Shown here: one piece after another, positions 1 through 14,363 of the stretch
Layout of the letters: every line of letters begins with the position of its first letter
Position numbering within the stretch: the stretch's first letter is position 1
Assembly (NCBI RefSeq): GCF_022965805.1
Contig: NC_133116.1
Location: 6,200,001-6,264,000, forward strand
Origin: Primulina eburnea
Lineage: Eukaryota; Streptophyta; Magnoliopsida; Lamiales; Gesneriaceae
Length of the DNA: 64,000 bases
Direction: 5' to 3'
The notes under the pieces: model-generated
What the model was told of the DNA's origin: nothing
Seen by the model: only the letters and a program-made list of their open reading frames with translations
Databases searched by the model: none
Made by a program: the position numbers and the translations under genes

Positions 1-752
1 GCAAATTACTGTAAGTGGGCTTATGTATAAATATCTTGGAATCAGTTTGATAATTCATGTTTTAAGTATTTCTGATCTCTGATTGAAGCACTGAAACATA
101 GTGAACTAATGGTAGGAATATATATTCTGAACATTACTGATTACTGACATCACCCCTTAGAGGAGAGAACATATAGGTGACTGATATTAGTTTAGCCATG
201 AAATTCACGAACGTGCTCAGTGCTTATTTGCTAAATTTTTTATTTCTGATTACCGAATACTGACTACCTGAATACTGATTTCTGTTCTAAAATAAGAAAT
301 TCTGTATATTATTCGTATTATTGTTTCTGTTTAAAAATACTTTTGAAAACTGGGAGTTATTCCCGCCCCGCTTACTGAGTGACAACCATATCACTCACCC
401 ACCAAATCCATATCAGATAAGAGCGAGGAAGAATTGTTAGAAGAAGAACAACAACATCAGTTTTGGGGCTGGTGAAGAAGATTGTTATTTTCTCAGTTCT
501 GATTTATGTAATTAGATTCTGCTGCATCTGTTAAGACAGTATTATGTTTGGTTTTATATTTCCGCTTTAAAACATTTGTCATTGAGTTGTATCAGACAAT
601 GATTATTTGCTAAATTTCTGATTTCTGATTACTGAATACTGATTTCTGTTATGAAAATAAGAAATTCTGTATATTATTCGTATTACTGTTTCTGTTTAAA
701 AATACTTTTGAAAACTGAGAGTTATTCTCGCCTCCGCTTACTGGGTGACAAC

Positions 753-1268
753 TAGGGGGTGTTCATCGGTCGGTTCGGTTACGTTTTCGGTTTTAGAAAT
801 ATATAACCCGATATCCGAACCATTTTCCTTCGGTTCGGTTCGGTTTTCTACCAAAACGGTTCGGTTATTTCGGTCGGTTAATTCGATTTTAATATAATTA
901 TTTAAATTAATAATATAAATATATTGTAAAATAAAATATGTTAACTTTTTATATGTTTTCTTAGTGAAATATTTAAATATAATGTCTAAATTAATTAAAC
1001 AAACAACAATCACCTAAAAATTGTTCAAAATAGTTCTTCGTTCACTAAATATCATATCAAAATATATAATATCAATAAAAATTTAAAAATTATGAATTTA
1101 ATGAAATTTCGGTTTTCCCAGTTTTGACATATATAATTCGAAACCGAACCAAATAAACTTTGGTTTTAACATTTATATCTGAATTACTAAATTTGGCTTT
1201 CGGTTCGGTTCCATTTTCGGTTTTTTCGGTTTGGATTTTCGGTTTTTTCCGAAGTTTGAACACCCTTA
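753..1268. mobile_element. hAT-type MITE with GGTTCGGTT-rich interior
   Basis: This 516-bp element starts TAGGGGGTGTTCA and ends TGAACACCCTTA, so the termini are imperfect inverted repeats. It is flanked by a perfect 8-bp direct repeat GTGACAAC (745-752 and 1269-1276), the size made by hAT transposases. The interior holds many TTCGGTTCGGTT-type repeats near both ends and no plausible transposase. The tandem sister copy at about 379-395 has the uninterrupted site (one GTGACAAC), which proves the insertion. Confidence 0.88.
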
Positions 1269-1330
1269 GTGACAACCATATCACTCACCCACCAAATTCA
1301 TCTCAGATAAGAGCGAGGAAGAATTGTTAG

Positions 1331-1365
1331 AAAGAAGAAGAAGAAGAAGAAGAAGAAGAAGAACA
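1331..1365. repeat. (GAA)n microsatellite
   Basis: Uninterrupted AAG/GAA triplets. The matching position in the first tandem copy (about 440) has only a couple of triplets, so the array expanded after the duplication. Confidence 0.8.
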
Positions 1366-1635
1366 ACAACAACATCAGTTCTGGGACTGGTGAAGAAAAT
1401 TGTTATTTTTCTCAGTTCTGATTTATTAAATTAGATTCTGCTGCATCTGTTAAGACAATATTATGTTTAGTTTTACATTTCAGCTGTAAAAAATTTGTCA
1501 TTGAGTTGTATCATACAATGATTATTATGAATAAAAGACTGGTTTCTGAATTTTGTACTTCTGAGGCTTGTTGTTTTCGAATGTAAATTTGAGATCAATG
1601 CCGGTGTTAACCAAGCCCCGTCCCGCGGCATGACA

Positions 1636-2830
1636 AGTTCATGTTATACACATTAAAATCCATATGAGCAAATATAAAATAAAGCGACACTTAATATTTC
1701 AAAATGAGAAAAAAAAAATTCAGTTCGTCGTTTTTTTTGTTTGGGTATATTTTAATATGTATAATATAAGTTTTATTATCGTCATATAAGTTACGTAGGA
1801 GAACATTGATGCACATTCGACTGATTTAGTGACTTCGGGAAAATAAATCCAAGTTACTGGATGAAAATCAAATATGGAGAAATTACATTACTAAAATCTA
1901 GAACAAGTGAACTTACATAACAAAATTTAAAACATATCAACTTACATGATTAAAATCACAATTTTGGCCAATATATTTTGATATTTTTGAGAAGCAGGTA
2001 ACCCCAAATTCATGTGGACTACAACAAAATGGCAAATGCTGGTACAAAGTAGCAATCTTACATGGACAACTAGTTCCCATGCACGTTGTTAACTATCCCT
2101 CTAATCAAACACACACAATTACACAAACACACATTCATTTCAAAACAAACAAAACAAAACAAAATTCAATAAAGGACAATTTTTTCCCGAAAGGCAATAA
2201 TATATTTTAAGGTAGAATCCGATCCCCACTTTTTGAGGGCCCTAATTAGCTTTGGGGATTCATAGGTGGGGACAAAGGAATAAACGAATTTGGGTCCTAT
2301 CAGTCGTTATTTGGAATTTGTATTTTATATTTCCTTAAGTATTTGGGAACTTAATTAATCATTGGTTAGTTTAATTCTATCATCATATACGTAGGATAAA
2401 ACACGTGATCTTAGCTCGGCATTACTTATAGGTGTTATTTGTGGTATTCAAATATGAGAGGCAAATAAAAAGAAAACAAAGAATATGGCTTGTAAAGACA
2501 AGTGTTGAAGATTTTTTTTTTAAGAAGAATTTGTCCATCACAATGTGCTAGAGGTTATGACAATCTTCACCCAAGATACAACTACAACTCTTGAATAATG
2601 AGCACTCAAATATTCAAGTTCTATCACAAGGAATTGAATGGAATTCTCTCTTGAAGAAGAAGGAATAAGACAATATGCTAATGATATGTTATGTATGTTT
2701 GATTTTCAAAATATCAAGCTTTTAATATTTACATTTTCATTCATAGAGATGCCTCTTGACTATTGTAACTGACCGCAATCTTCAAATAATGTCAAGGAAA
2801 TGAAAAAACATCAGAAAATTCGAAGGGACA
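1636..2830. other. No gene seen; AT-rich intergenic DNA
   Basis: AT-rich sequence without coding potential, splice-linked open frames or recognisable repeat ends. Confidence 0.5.
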
Positions 2831-2837
2831 CGAAGAC

Positions 2838-2985
2838 ATGCAAGCACCCGCTCGCGCTTGCACATGCGCGCCGCTCCGCGCGCATGTGCGCGCCTGCCAT
2901 TGCGTGCAGGCCCGCGCGCATGTGCGCGCATGCCACTGGCATGCACGTGCACATGCGCGCAAGCCCGTGCGCAGGTGCGCGTCGG
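2838..2985. repeat. GC-rich cluster of GCGCATGTGCGC-like palindromes
   Basis: An island of alternating purine-pyrimidine sequence (GCGCGCATGTGCGCGC and variants) in very AT-rich surroundings. The open frames here in several phases are by-products of that composition (Cys/Ala/Arg/His-rich in every frame) and are not genes. The same style of sequence occurs inside the solo LTR at 45.94-46.29 kb, so this may be a fragment of a related LTR. Confidence 0.6.
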
Positions 2986-3010
2986 CTACTGTTCACGCGA
3001 CTTATTTTTT

Positions 3011-4886
3011 CTTCGGTTTTCGTCCCTTACATGTTCCGACTACTCGATTGAACTTCTTTCAACATTTGATGAACTCGTTTCGAGTTTAATTCAGAACCAC
3101 CGAACTTAATATTCGTTCATTAAGTTTCGTTCTTCGTTTCAAATTTTTCCAAATCAAAACATTGATTTATTTCCTTAATTTTCATTCATTAAGCATCAAA
3201 ACTCCAACAATAAGATCGAATGTTTGTACATTTACTAAAAACCATAAATTATGACGATAACTGTGCAATTGAAATATTTTAAATTAATCTCATATCAATC
3301 CAAGCGACGCATATCAATTACTCTTCTAGTAGAGGAAAATTCCAACATAAAATATACATTTTGTAGCCACGCAATTTATATTCTCAGACATACTATAATG
3401 TTGTGCGCATTAATAAAAGAAAAAATAAAACAGAATTCAATCAAACAAAATTCAATCAAACGATAATAACAAATATAAATGACTATTCATTTCAAATTAT
3501 AAAAAAAATAAGTAATTTATTATTATTATTATTTTTAAAGGGATTAAAAGCACTTTTTCGTGCAAGTCAAAGCATTTTGCGGAGATTATAACCTGTATTA
3601 ATTAGTAAAAATTAGGAACCTATTTACTATAACCCAATTTTCAAAGAATAAACATTTAAAACGTGATCATATCAAATATAAAATGATCTAACTTCTTTAT
3701 CAAGCGTTGTGTGTCTCGATTCGACCGTTAGTTCTAATTTCCTTGGTATGGCTTCAAAGCGAAAAAGTACAAACTGAGGAATATGATGAAATTATAAAGA
3801 AAATCTATGAAACATCAAATTAATTACATTATTATGAACATGAACACCATTTTCACAAAAAAGTTGGAAGAATATGCAAAATCTGAAGAAACTAAAATAC
3901 TGAAAATTGAAAAATATGCAGAAAAAATATTGAGAGAAATTTTAAAAAACTTTGATGTTGCTTTTTTTAGATGTGTTTGTCGTGTATTTCTTTTCTGATT
4001 TTTCTATATTCTTTTGTTTAATTCTCCAGAGCAGTTTTGACATCTTCCATGATCACTGGACATGGGTCATGACTCATCTTTCTCAACTTCCTCGATCATT
4101 CGTGGACCAAACCCTCAACCGCTCAATTATTTTGACTTGATGGACTTTGAATCTCACGGGCTTTCAAATTATTTGGGTTGGCACAATTTGGGCCTAATAA
4201 TTATATTTAAAAAACGACTTCAAGGAAATGTTGGAGTTGGTGAATATTTGATCAGTAGTCAGGAGTTCGCTTCTCCTGCCAATACTTTTTCGGGCGAGCT
4301 TGTCATACATGGTTTATCCAAAAAAGTTTACTTGACTAGTCTAATTTATAGACTATTACGTTAGATCAAGAATTTACTCAGTATGTACAAAAAATAGCAA
4401 CTATAAATTTCAAGTGATAAAAAAAAGGTCACGTGGACTAGCCTGACTACTCAGTGACATGCTGGAGCTATTTATCTGAACCGACTTGATCCAATAGAGG
4501 ATTCGAATTTGTAAATGAGGCCCAAGTTAATGCATGGGCCTCATGTGTACAAAACACTGATCCAATTATTCAGCTCACCTATTATTTAATATATTCTGAA
4601 AATAGGGAAAAAGTTAAAATTTAAAATATCTATCCCATTTTCTATTATAATTTCCACGTCGAAATTGTATTAGCGAAAAAAAAACACACACACACACGCA
4701 CAAAAGAAAAAGCACAGCAATATATACATTAAACGAGTTTTAATAAAATAATTGACATAAAACAAAATCCTAATTGTAATATTCTTCATTCGGCAGGCAA
4801 CAACGTGGGGAATTTTAAGATTGAATCGAAATAATTGTGTTTTTGGAATTTTAAGAGTGCACAGAAAAAGAATTCAAAATGTTCAA
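3011..4886. other. No gene seen; AT-rich intergenic DNA
   Basis: Only short chance open frames occur here. The longest, at about 4062-4364 (+), encodes no recognisable family and has no splice context. Repeat-like text at about 4240-4480 could not be classified. Confidence 0.4.
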
Positions 4887-5068
4887 GAGTAGGTCTCATG
4901 TGATACCGTCTCATAGATCATAATCTGTGAGACGGGTCAAACCTACTCATATTCACAATAAAAAGTAATACTAGTAGCATAAAAAATAATACTTTTTCAT
5001 GAATTATCTAAATAAAAGATCCGTCTCACAAATACAACCTGTGAGACCGTCTCACACAAGTTTTTGTC
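4887..5068 (-). mobile_element. 9-bp-TSD MITE (GAGACGGTCTC family), copy 1
   Basis: 182 bp, minus orientation, running from 'gagtaggtctcatg' to 'acaagtttttgtc'. The flanks are AATGTTCAA (4878-4886) and AATGTTTAA (5069-5077), a 9-bp target duplication with one mismatch. Subterminal palindromes are related to GTGAGACGGTCTCAC. Confidence 0.8.
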
Positions 5069-5077
5069 AATGTTTAA

Positions 5078-6085
5078 TACACGAAGCATCTTGAACGAAC
5101 AAGATTTAGACCATTATCAGTGTTCGACTAAATTGTTTTTAAAAGATTTACGAAGCTAAAAAATAAGCCACAAGAATTCATAAAGTTAATTACAAAAATA
5201 TCAAGCTGAGATCAAATTATTTATAAAATAATCAAAATTACATCAGTACTAAATAGTTATATCTAAAAATTATTTTCTCACTCGCTGATATCTCGACCCA
5301 ATTCACTTAAGAGTTAGAACTCTCCGCTATCGATTTCTCTGATTACTCATTTTGTGGAAGTATGGTAAGAGCATAATCTTGTATATATAAGAAGATAATA
5401 AGAGTAAAAATTTATTATAGTAGATTACGAGCTAAAAATTTAGCTCAGAAAATGTTAAAGAGAGACTCAACCAAAGAATTTATAACAGTAGACTAGAGCA
5501 TTACACTAAAAACATAGTTATTCAAAAAAAGACAAAAAAGCACAAACAAAATAAGAACGTAGCTTTGGAATATATAAAACAAATCCACAGTTTGTCATAC
5601 AAACTCCTAACTCACAAACCACCATTTTCTAAGGAACAATCCATCCATGGTCACACGGCACAAGTCTAGAAAAAAACCCAAAAGCATACATCAAAAACTC
5701 ACATAAACAACTCCATAAAGCTTTTATGCCTGTCAAAATGGAGCATAGTAAGAAATACATCATACAACTATCGATATAAAATAAATTAAAAGGCAAAAGA
5801 AAAGTTTAGGCAATGTTTGTTAGCATCTTCCCAGAATGTTTTCATCCTCCCCAAAACAAACAAGTATACATAACTCTTTCCAAAACACTAAAAAAAAAGA
5901 ACCACGCTACCTTACTTTTTCTGTTCAAACTTTGATTGATCTATTATATCACACAATTGGACGGACGTGAATTTGTAAAATTAGCTTAGAAATTATTAAT
6001 ACACATATCAATACCACACACATATATAAAATCCAGAATAAAATATCTGGAACATATCAAGAAATTGTTGTCGAGTAATGTTATA
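5078..6085. other. Intergenic DNA and probable ARF 3' UTR
   Basis: No open frame of note. The part next to 6086 is the expected 3' untranslated region of the minus-strand ARF gene. Where transcription ends cannot be told. Confidence 0.4.
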
Positions 6086-8745
<2,660 letters not shown>

Positions 8746-9638
8746 CTTTTTCTTTTTCTTTTCAATGAATTATCAGACAAGTGGTTATTTATGTTAGATC
8801 CGTACCTCTACCAGGTGCTTTTTATATCATCCATATGCCCTCGGTTCTTCATTCAAATAACGAGATTGCCCCTCAAGGACAGACGCTAACTCCTGCGTTT
8901 GCCACCGTCGGATGTATCCAAATAAAACATAGCCCTCCGTGACAAAAACTATTATTTTTTATATTAAAAATATTATTTTCTTATTGCGGAGAACGTCTCA
9001 CAAGAGACTTACTCGATAAATATTCATCGCCAAATCCAAGGTATATCAGTTGGCTGAGTTGATTAATGTTTCTTGTGAGACGTTTTTACACATTTTTATT
9101 TAAAAAATTGATCGATATGTCTACATTTACAATACAAAAATATATTTTTTTTGTAGTAACCTAAATAAATTATATGTCTTAAAAAATTGATATTTGAGAT
9201 CATCTCACGTGAATTTTTATCTTATATTGTTTAATCATTAAAAATTGTAAGCTTAAGGCTGTGTTTAGTTGTCAATATAGGATTAATAATCATCTTTTAT
9301 CCAATCGTTTGTTTGAAACTATTTTATCTATATACTAAAAAAAAATTTACACTCAATATATTTAATTTATCCACATAATTTATTTATTAAATAAAAAGAA
9401 TAAAAATGTGATTCACCAACAAATCCTAAAATTTATCGATCATATCGAACAGTCACTTAATTTAATAAATTTAGTTTTCTGTATGTGTGGTCCAAAGATC
9501 TGCTAAAGGCTCAAAAGAACTCCGTCAAGCCTAGCATAGTACTGACATAAAACAACTTAATTTGGCGAAATCGGAAAATTTTACAGAACTCAAACCATAC
9601 AAACTTATTGTTTCCCTATAGAATATGATAATTGAAAA
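8746..9638. other. ARF upstream region and MENB 3' flank, with degenerate MITE pieces
   Basis: No gene. Around 8990-9095 'acgtctcacaagagacttactc' and 'cttgtgagacg' are broken ends of the 9-bp-TSD MITE family. A 'ggctgtgtttagttg' motif at about 9258 resembles the end of a Harbinger-type MITE, but no partner end was found. Confidence 0.4.
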
Positions 9639-11363
9639 TCAAGGAAGACGGGGGAATTTGGAGAAGTCGGGCTTCCTGTGTTGTAAGTACGAGTTCTTCC
9701 CCTCTGCACCTTCCTCAGTTCCATAAAATAGAAGAGTCCCATCTCCAGCAATTTGCTGTAGCACAAGAAACCACAAGAAATTATATTCTGTCCCATACAT
9801 GATTAAATTTCAAGAAGATTGTCCGACTTCCTTTCAATAGAAAGTTGGAAGTACCTGAAGTCCAGAGTGACCATCATCGACCGCGTTAAGAGCCGATTTG
9901 AGAACGCGAATCGCCATTGGGCTGTTCCTCATGATCTCTCTGCACCATTTGATTGTCTCCTCTTCCAAATTTTCCAGCTGCAAAATATTTGTAGTTTCTT
10001 GTAAATCAATAATGTGCATTAAAAGGGAGTTTTATTACGACGTGGAGCTGCACGAAGGCACTTACTGGGACAATTTTATTGACGAGTCCCATCTTATCAG
10101 CTTCAGCGGCATTGTAAAATCTTGCCATGAACCACATTTCACGAGCTTTTTTCGGACCAACCTATTCAGATTCACAACATTAGTTAGGATATGAAGGATC
10201 CCACAACTTATTGTAAAAAAAAAACTTCTTTATTTTTCCCATTTTAGCTTGTAATTTCGATTTTGCACCCCTAAGTATAAAAGTGTTCATTAAAAATTTA
10301 ATCTTGGATTCCTAGCTTGCTTTATCCTGTTTGATTGCAATATCAGAAACCTTTAAAAGTTTCAAAACTTACCAAACGATCCATCACAGAAGCTCCATAG
10401 CCAGCATCAAAGCTTCCAACCTTTGGTCCTGTCTGGCCAAAAACAGCATTATCTGCTGCAATTGTCATGTCGCAAACCATATGGAGCACATGTCCACCTC
10501 CAACAGCGTAGCCAGCAACCATCGCAATCACTGGCTTTGGGAGACGACGAATTTGCACCTGATGAATTCACATGTCATGAAATTTTGGCAATCTATGCTT
10601 GGTAACAGAAAATTTTGAATTCGGAGATTAATAACTCATTGGGATTCAAACCTGCAAATCTAGGACGTTCAGGCGGCCGAAATTGTCGTAGTCGGAGTAC
10701 CCATTTTTGCCTCTGAATGATTGATCACCTCCACTGCAAAAAGCTTGTGTGCCCTGTATATTTTTACGAGTTTCAAAATATGTTTAGTAAAAATATTAAC
10801 AATCTATCACACGATAAATTGCATTAGATTTGCTATTTTTTTTACCTTTCCGGTGAAAATAATGACCCCAATAGTTGTATCGTCCCTGGCATCATTGAAT
10901 GCCCGCATGAGCTCCTTCACCGTGTGAGGCCTGAATGCATTCCTCCTCTCTGGCCTGTTAATTGTTATCTGGTGTCCACAAAAAAATACAGGATTAAAAA
11001 CACATCCAACCAGGTAATAACTTTACGAATCAACAAAAAATCCCCATCTTTTGGCGAGAGTTCACTGAAAATCTTGATATCTAGTATCTATATTCAAAGA
11101 AAAACGACCTTGGCAATGCCTTCTCCGACGGCTTTTTCGTAGATGATATCAGTGAAAGGCTTCCCGGACTCATCGGGCACTTGCTTCCATTCCGGGATAA
11201 ACCCCGGAACTTCTCCGTGAACACGATGATAGGAATCGTTCAATCTTCCGCTGCAGTTGGACATGGCAATGCTCCCGCTTTCTGCAGATGGAGTGAAATG
11301 CCCGGAAACAAAGGCCATTCTCCTGTTAACAAGGTCGAGATCCTTCTGCGTCATCCCTGCCAT
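9639..11363 (-). CDS. MENB: 1,4-dihydroxy-2-naphthoyl-CoA synthase (naphthoate synthase, peroxisomal)
   Basis: Crotonase-family enzyme that closes the naphthoquinone ring (o-succinylbenzoyl-CoA to 1,4-dihydroxy-2-naphthoyl-CoA) in phylloquinone synthesis. Plant versions act in peroxisomes. Seven exons: 11363-11109, 10968-10846, 10753-10652, 10558-10373, 10161-10066, 9977-9855 and 9755-9639. Phases fit and the total is 333 residues. Family landmarks: [36 protein letters not shown] (oxyanion hole), [15 protein letters not shown] (the MenB signature) and LLFYGTEE near the C terminus. An upstream in-frame ATG at 11456 would add 31 residues. A TATA box at 11468-11475 predicts transcription starting near 11440, downstream of that ATG, so the start at 11363 is preferred. 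RM-x5-HF in residues 13-25 looks like a degenerate PTS2 peroxisomal signal. Confidence 0.95.
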
Positions 11364-11467
11364 TGCTGTATCCCTGGAAAAGTTTGGTTTCCAAATGGTT
11401 CTGAACGCCGAAGCTGGAACTTTGGAGGCCTTGTGTTGTGTTGTGTTCAGATTCAAGTGTTGGAAGG

Positions 11468-11475
11468 TTTATATA
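11468..11475 (-). promoter_or_regulatory. TATA box of the MENB gene
   Basis: TATATAAA on the minus strand ('tttatata' on plus), about 105 bp upstream of the chosen start codon. It would place the transcription start near 11440. Confidence 0.65.
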
Positions 11476-11749
11476 GAGGAGAAGAAGAGATAATTTAGAT
11501 AAGCGTACAATAAAGGTGAAACTCCAAAATTGCCCATCCCTCCTTTTGTTTGATGAATAATTTATTTTATTGAGTGAATCAAAATAAGAATAAAAAATAT
11601 TTCATAATTTTCCTGCTTGGGTCGATATACTCCCTATATTTTTTACATTTTTAAATTAAATATACAAGCATGCTCGCTGGTGCAACACAACACTCTCTAG
11701 TCAAAATAGGAAGCATAAGCATGCCAAGTTTGAAATATAATTAGTCAAA

Positions 11750-11933
11750 GACAAAAATTTGTGTGAGACAGTATTACGTGTCATATTTTGTTAGACGAAT
11801 ATCTTATTTGAGTTATCCATGAAAAAATATTACTTTTTATGCTAAGACTATTACTTTTTATTGTTAATATCGGTAGGGATTGACTCGTCTTATAGATAAA
11901 GATTCGTGATACTGTCTCACAAAAGACCTACTC
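11750..11933 (+). mobile_element. 9-bp-TSD MITE (GAGACGGTCTC family), copy 2
   Basis: 184 bp, from 'gacaaaaatttgtgtgagac' to 'gacctactc'. Flanking 9-mers TTAGTCAAA and TTGATCAAA differ at two bases. An older, diverged copy upstream of MENB. Confidence 0.7.
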
Positions 11934-11942
11934 TTGATCAAA

Positions 11943-13185
11943 TATGAGAATCAAATACATGAATAGCAAGAAACCATAGATTCTTTTGAAACTCCTAAAA
12001 TAACATTTAAAATGGATATATGTACTTTATATTATCTTTATTTCTTTACTGCAAATTTGAATTTAACACATAAATCTTGAAAATTCTACTCCTGCGTTTG
12101 ACATTTGTAAGAACTTATTTCTTCTAGTGCCAATAAGATATGCTTAAATTAAAATAATATGAATACCAGTATAGCATACACACACCCTTCAACTATTCTC
12201 AATTCCATTTTTTTGCCTTTGATTGTTGAATATAATGTTATATTCTTTGGCACGTTGTCTTAACTCTAATAATCAGTCAAGATTGGCGTTGCCTTTTATT
12301 CATTTTCTTATCATGGCATTTACCAATCAAAACGGTACAAGAATTATGTCGTTTTAATGTTTGCTTGAATAAAACACTTTTTTCTATTCAAAAACGGCGA
12401 TTGGTTAAGTTCTTTGGTTAATTGATTTGCAAAAACTATAAGCTATATTTTTTTTTTATCTTGAAGGATTCAAAATTGAATTTTGTTGTTATGTTTTGTC
12501 TTCTGGTTGTTTTTCGTTTGAGTGCTGACATGATATCGAAAAACACTAACGTAACATGTAAAAATACTAATGTGTTTGATGTCATGCTACTATTCTTTAA
12601 ATAAAATAACCAAAAATCAAAACATAACATAATTTATAGAACCAAAATTCAAATTTAAATATTTAGAGGATCAAAACTTCAAATATATATATTTTTTTTA
12701 CATGGTAACTTGTCCAGGCAATGTTTTGTTTGCAAGCCTTTTCAATAGTTTGTAGAAAAACAAAAATAGGTGGGTCAAGTTAAAAGGCTAAGTTGACCTT
12801 TGGTAGTACCCGCGAGCCAAATTCCGATATTTTTCATGAATTTTATTTATTGATGGGTGCATCTTCCCAAAAAGTTGCATGATCAAATTATAATAACATG
12901 TGAAATATCTCTATAAATTTAGTTCTGGAAAAATAAATTTTAATTAGAAAATTACAAATAACATCATACTTTTTATGTAATATTAATATTATTTCATATA
13001 TTATAACTTTTACTTTCATCCATTCATTTATGCAACAATGGAATCAGCATTGAATTAGAAATGGAAACACATTTACTTTCCTTTTCCTAATTTAATCACT
13101 CAACTCAATTACTAAGGGTGTGTTTGGTTGAGTGGATTAAATATTAAGGGTGTGTTTGGTTGAGTGGATTAAATAAGGATAGATT
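11943..13185. other. Intergenic DNA; short tandem duplication at 13114-13176
   Basis: No gene. Near the end, the phrase 'ggtgtgtttggttgagtgg' with flanking bases occurs twice in a row (about 33-bp period). It has the look of a Harbinger/Tourist-type MITE terminus that was duplicated. Confidence 0.5.
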
Positions 13186-13353
13186 AATAGTCAAATATTT
13201 ATCGTTAAAATTTTAAGATGTTTTAATAATCATTTTGACCCGGTTTAAGATCCAATTTTACTAATCAAATAGTTATTCATAAAATTGGATCTTAAACGGG
13301 TAAAAATAATTATTAAAACAACTTAAAATTTTAACGATAAATATTTGACTATT
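13186..13353. repeat. Foldback (near-perfect hairpin) element
   Basis: The arm at 13186-13260 is the reverse complement, with few mismatches, of the arm at 13281-13353. A 20-bp loop (13261-13280) separates them. It follows the duplicated 'gtgtttggttgag' end, so it is probably the body of a foldback MITE that has lost its right terminus. Confidence 0.75.
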
Positions 13354-13713
13354 AAATTTCATTCAGAGAACACATCAAATGTATGCTGCCTCCATTTTAT
13401 TTTTGTACTGTGCAGTGGTGGGCGCATGGCGGCATTCTTGTTATTCAATTTAAATTTGGAGACGAAGACTACCAATTTTGACGCAAACAGATTAAACATA
13501 ATATTTTAAATAATTTGTGGTCATTATTTTTAATTCATCACCCCATTTTCGCCGCCACTTCGCCTTTCCTCCACATTTCCTCCCTCTAACTGTTCTTTAA
13601 TCCAAGTCTAATAATTACAATTATTAATTAATAAACATATATTTTATGTATTTGTAATGTGATGTACGATAATTTATTCGCACGTCATATTAATCGATAA
13701 TTCTTGAATTTTG

Positions 13714-13880
13714 GGGTTTTTATTAAAACTAATTTAAATTTTAAATTTTTTTTCAAAAATACTTTTAAAAAAAAAAAGATGTATCAAAACTACCTCAATC
13801 CGCTGATGAGAAGCGCGGACGCTGCCTACGTGGAGAACCGTCCGCGCTTGGTAAACGCGGACGCTCCTACGTGGAGCAGC
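13714..13880 (+). repeat. Left terminal inverted repeat of the MULE
   Basis: About 167 bp matching the inverted right end, including the AT-rich outer part and the GC-rich inner part (GCTGATGAGAAGCGCGGACG, then CTACGTGGAG). Chance open frames here mirror those at 16.43-16.77 kb because the two ends are inverted copies. Confidence 0.88.
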
Positions 13881-14063
13881 CCTCTCTCATACCACGTGGC
13901 CCTTATTGATTCGTCCAATCAATAATGTAAGTCGATTCTTATCTTCTTCTCGTCCTCTTCTTTCCTCCATTTATCTTCCTCTGTGGTGCTCTCGTTTATC
14001 ATTTTTTCATTTCCTACCTGCAATATTTTTTGAAGTTGAGAAGATCTACAGCATTTTTCAAAA

Positions 14064-14324
14064 ATGGCAGATAATAGAAATCCAGAAGATCTTAGTGTCC
14101 TATATTTACAGGCGACCCATATGCCATCAAGAGTATCTTCATTAACCGTTGATGATATTGTCAAAGTGAAAAGGTCAGACAATTTGATTTGGAAGTTATA
14201 TACCGATAATTACTTACACAGGCGTGTATTGTCATATTTAAATCATATGGGTTTTTATGGAGTTTTAGAATGTGGCTCGCAAGTATATATACTTCCAAGT
14301 ATATATACCGATAATTACCGATAA
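14064..14324 (+). pseudogene. Plant mobile domain (PMD, aminotransferase-like) N-terminal fragment
   Basis: An 86-codon frame starting MADNRNPEDLSVLYLQATH. It is followed by a spacer, then WKLYTDNYLHRRVLSYLNHM and GFYGVLECG. The VLYLQ...H opening and the 'L..MGFYGV' block match the start of PMD proteins (MAIN/MAIL1 relatives and 'phosphatase 7 long form' homologues), a domain known from plant MULEs and Ty3/Gypsy elements. The frame runs into repeated filler sequence at about 14290 and stops, so most of the domain is gone. It converges on the transposase remnant. Identification is from motif memory; the fragment alone cannot be functional. Confidence 0.7.
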
Positions 14325-14363
14325 TTATATACACCGATAATTACTTCCAATTTGATTTGGAAG

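Larger units (their letters stand above)
1..1635. repeat. LTR-like sequence with a tandemly duplicated internal segment
   Basis: No gene is seen. A segment at about 225-606 recurs at about 607-1530. Shared landmarks are 'gaaattctgtatattattcg', 'gagcgaggaagaattgttag', 'attctgctgcatctgttaag' and 'tttgtcattgagttgtatca'. The second copy is longer because a hAT MITE sits inside it. The stretch ends near 1635 in 'gcggcatgaca', which resembles a retrotransposon LTR end (CA-3'). The left boundary lies outside the window, so the LTR assignment is inference. Confidence 0.5.

Noticed and set aside
738..1284. Minus-strand open frames at 738-1013 and 1090-1284
   Set aside because: Both are translations of the hAT MITE satellite repeats (NRTEP/TENGTEP).
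2800..3109. Three overlapping plus-strand frames and one minus-strand frame, rich in Cys, Ala, Arg and His
   Set aside because: All come from the same GC-rich palindromic repeat and read alike in every phase. No start context, introns or family similarity.
4062..4364. 100-codon plus-strand frame
   Set aside because: No family match; the sequence style suggests repeat-derived DNA.
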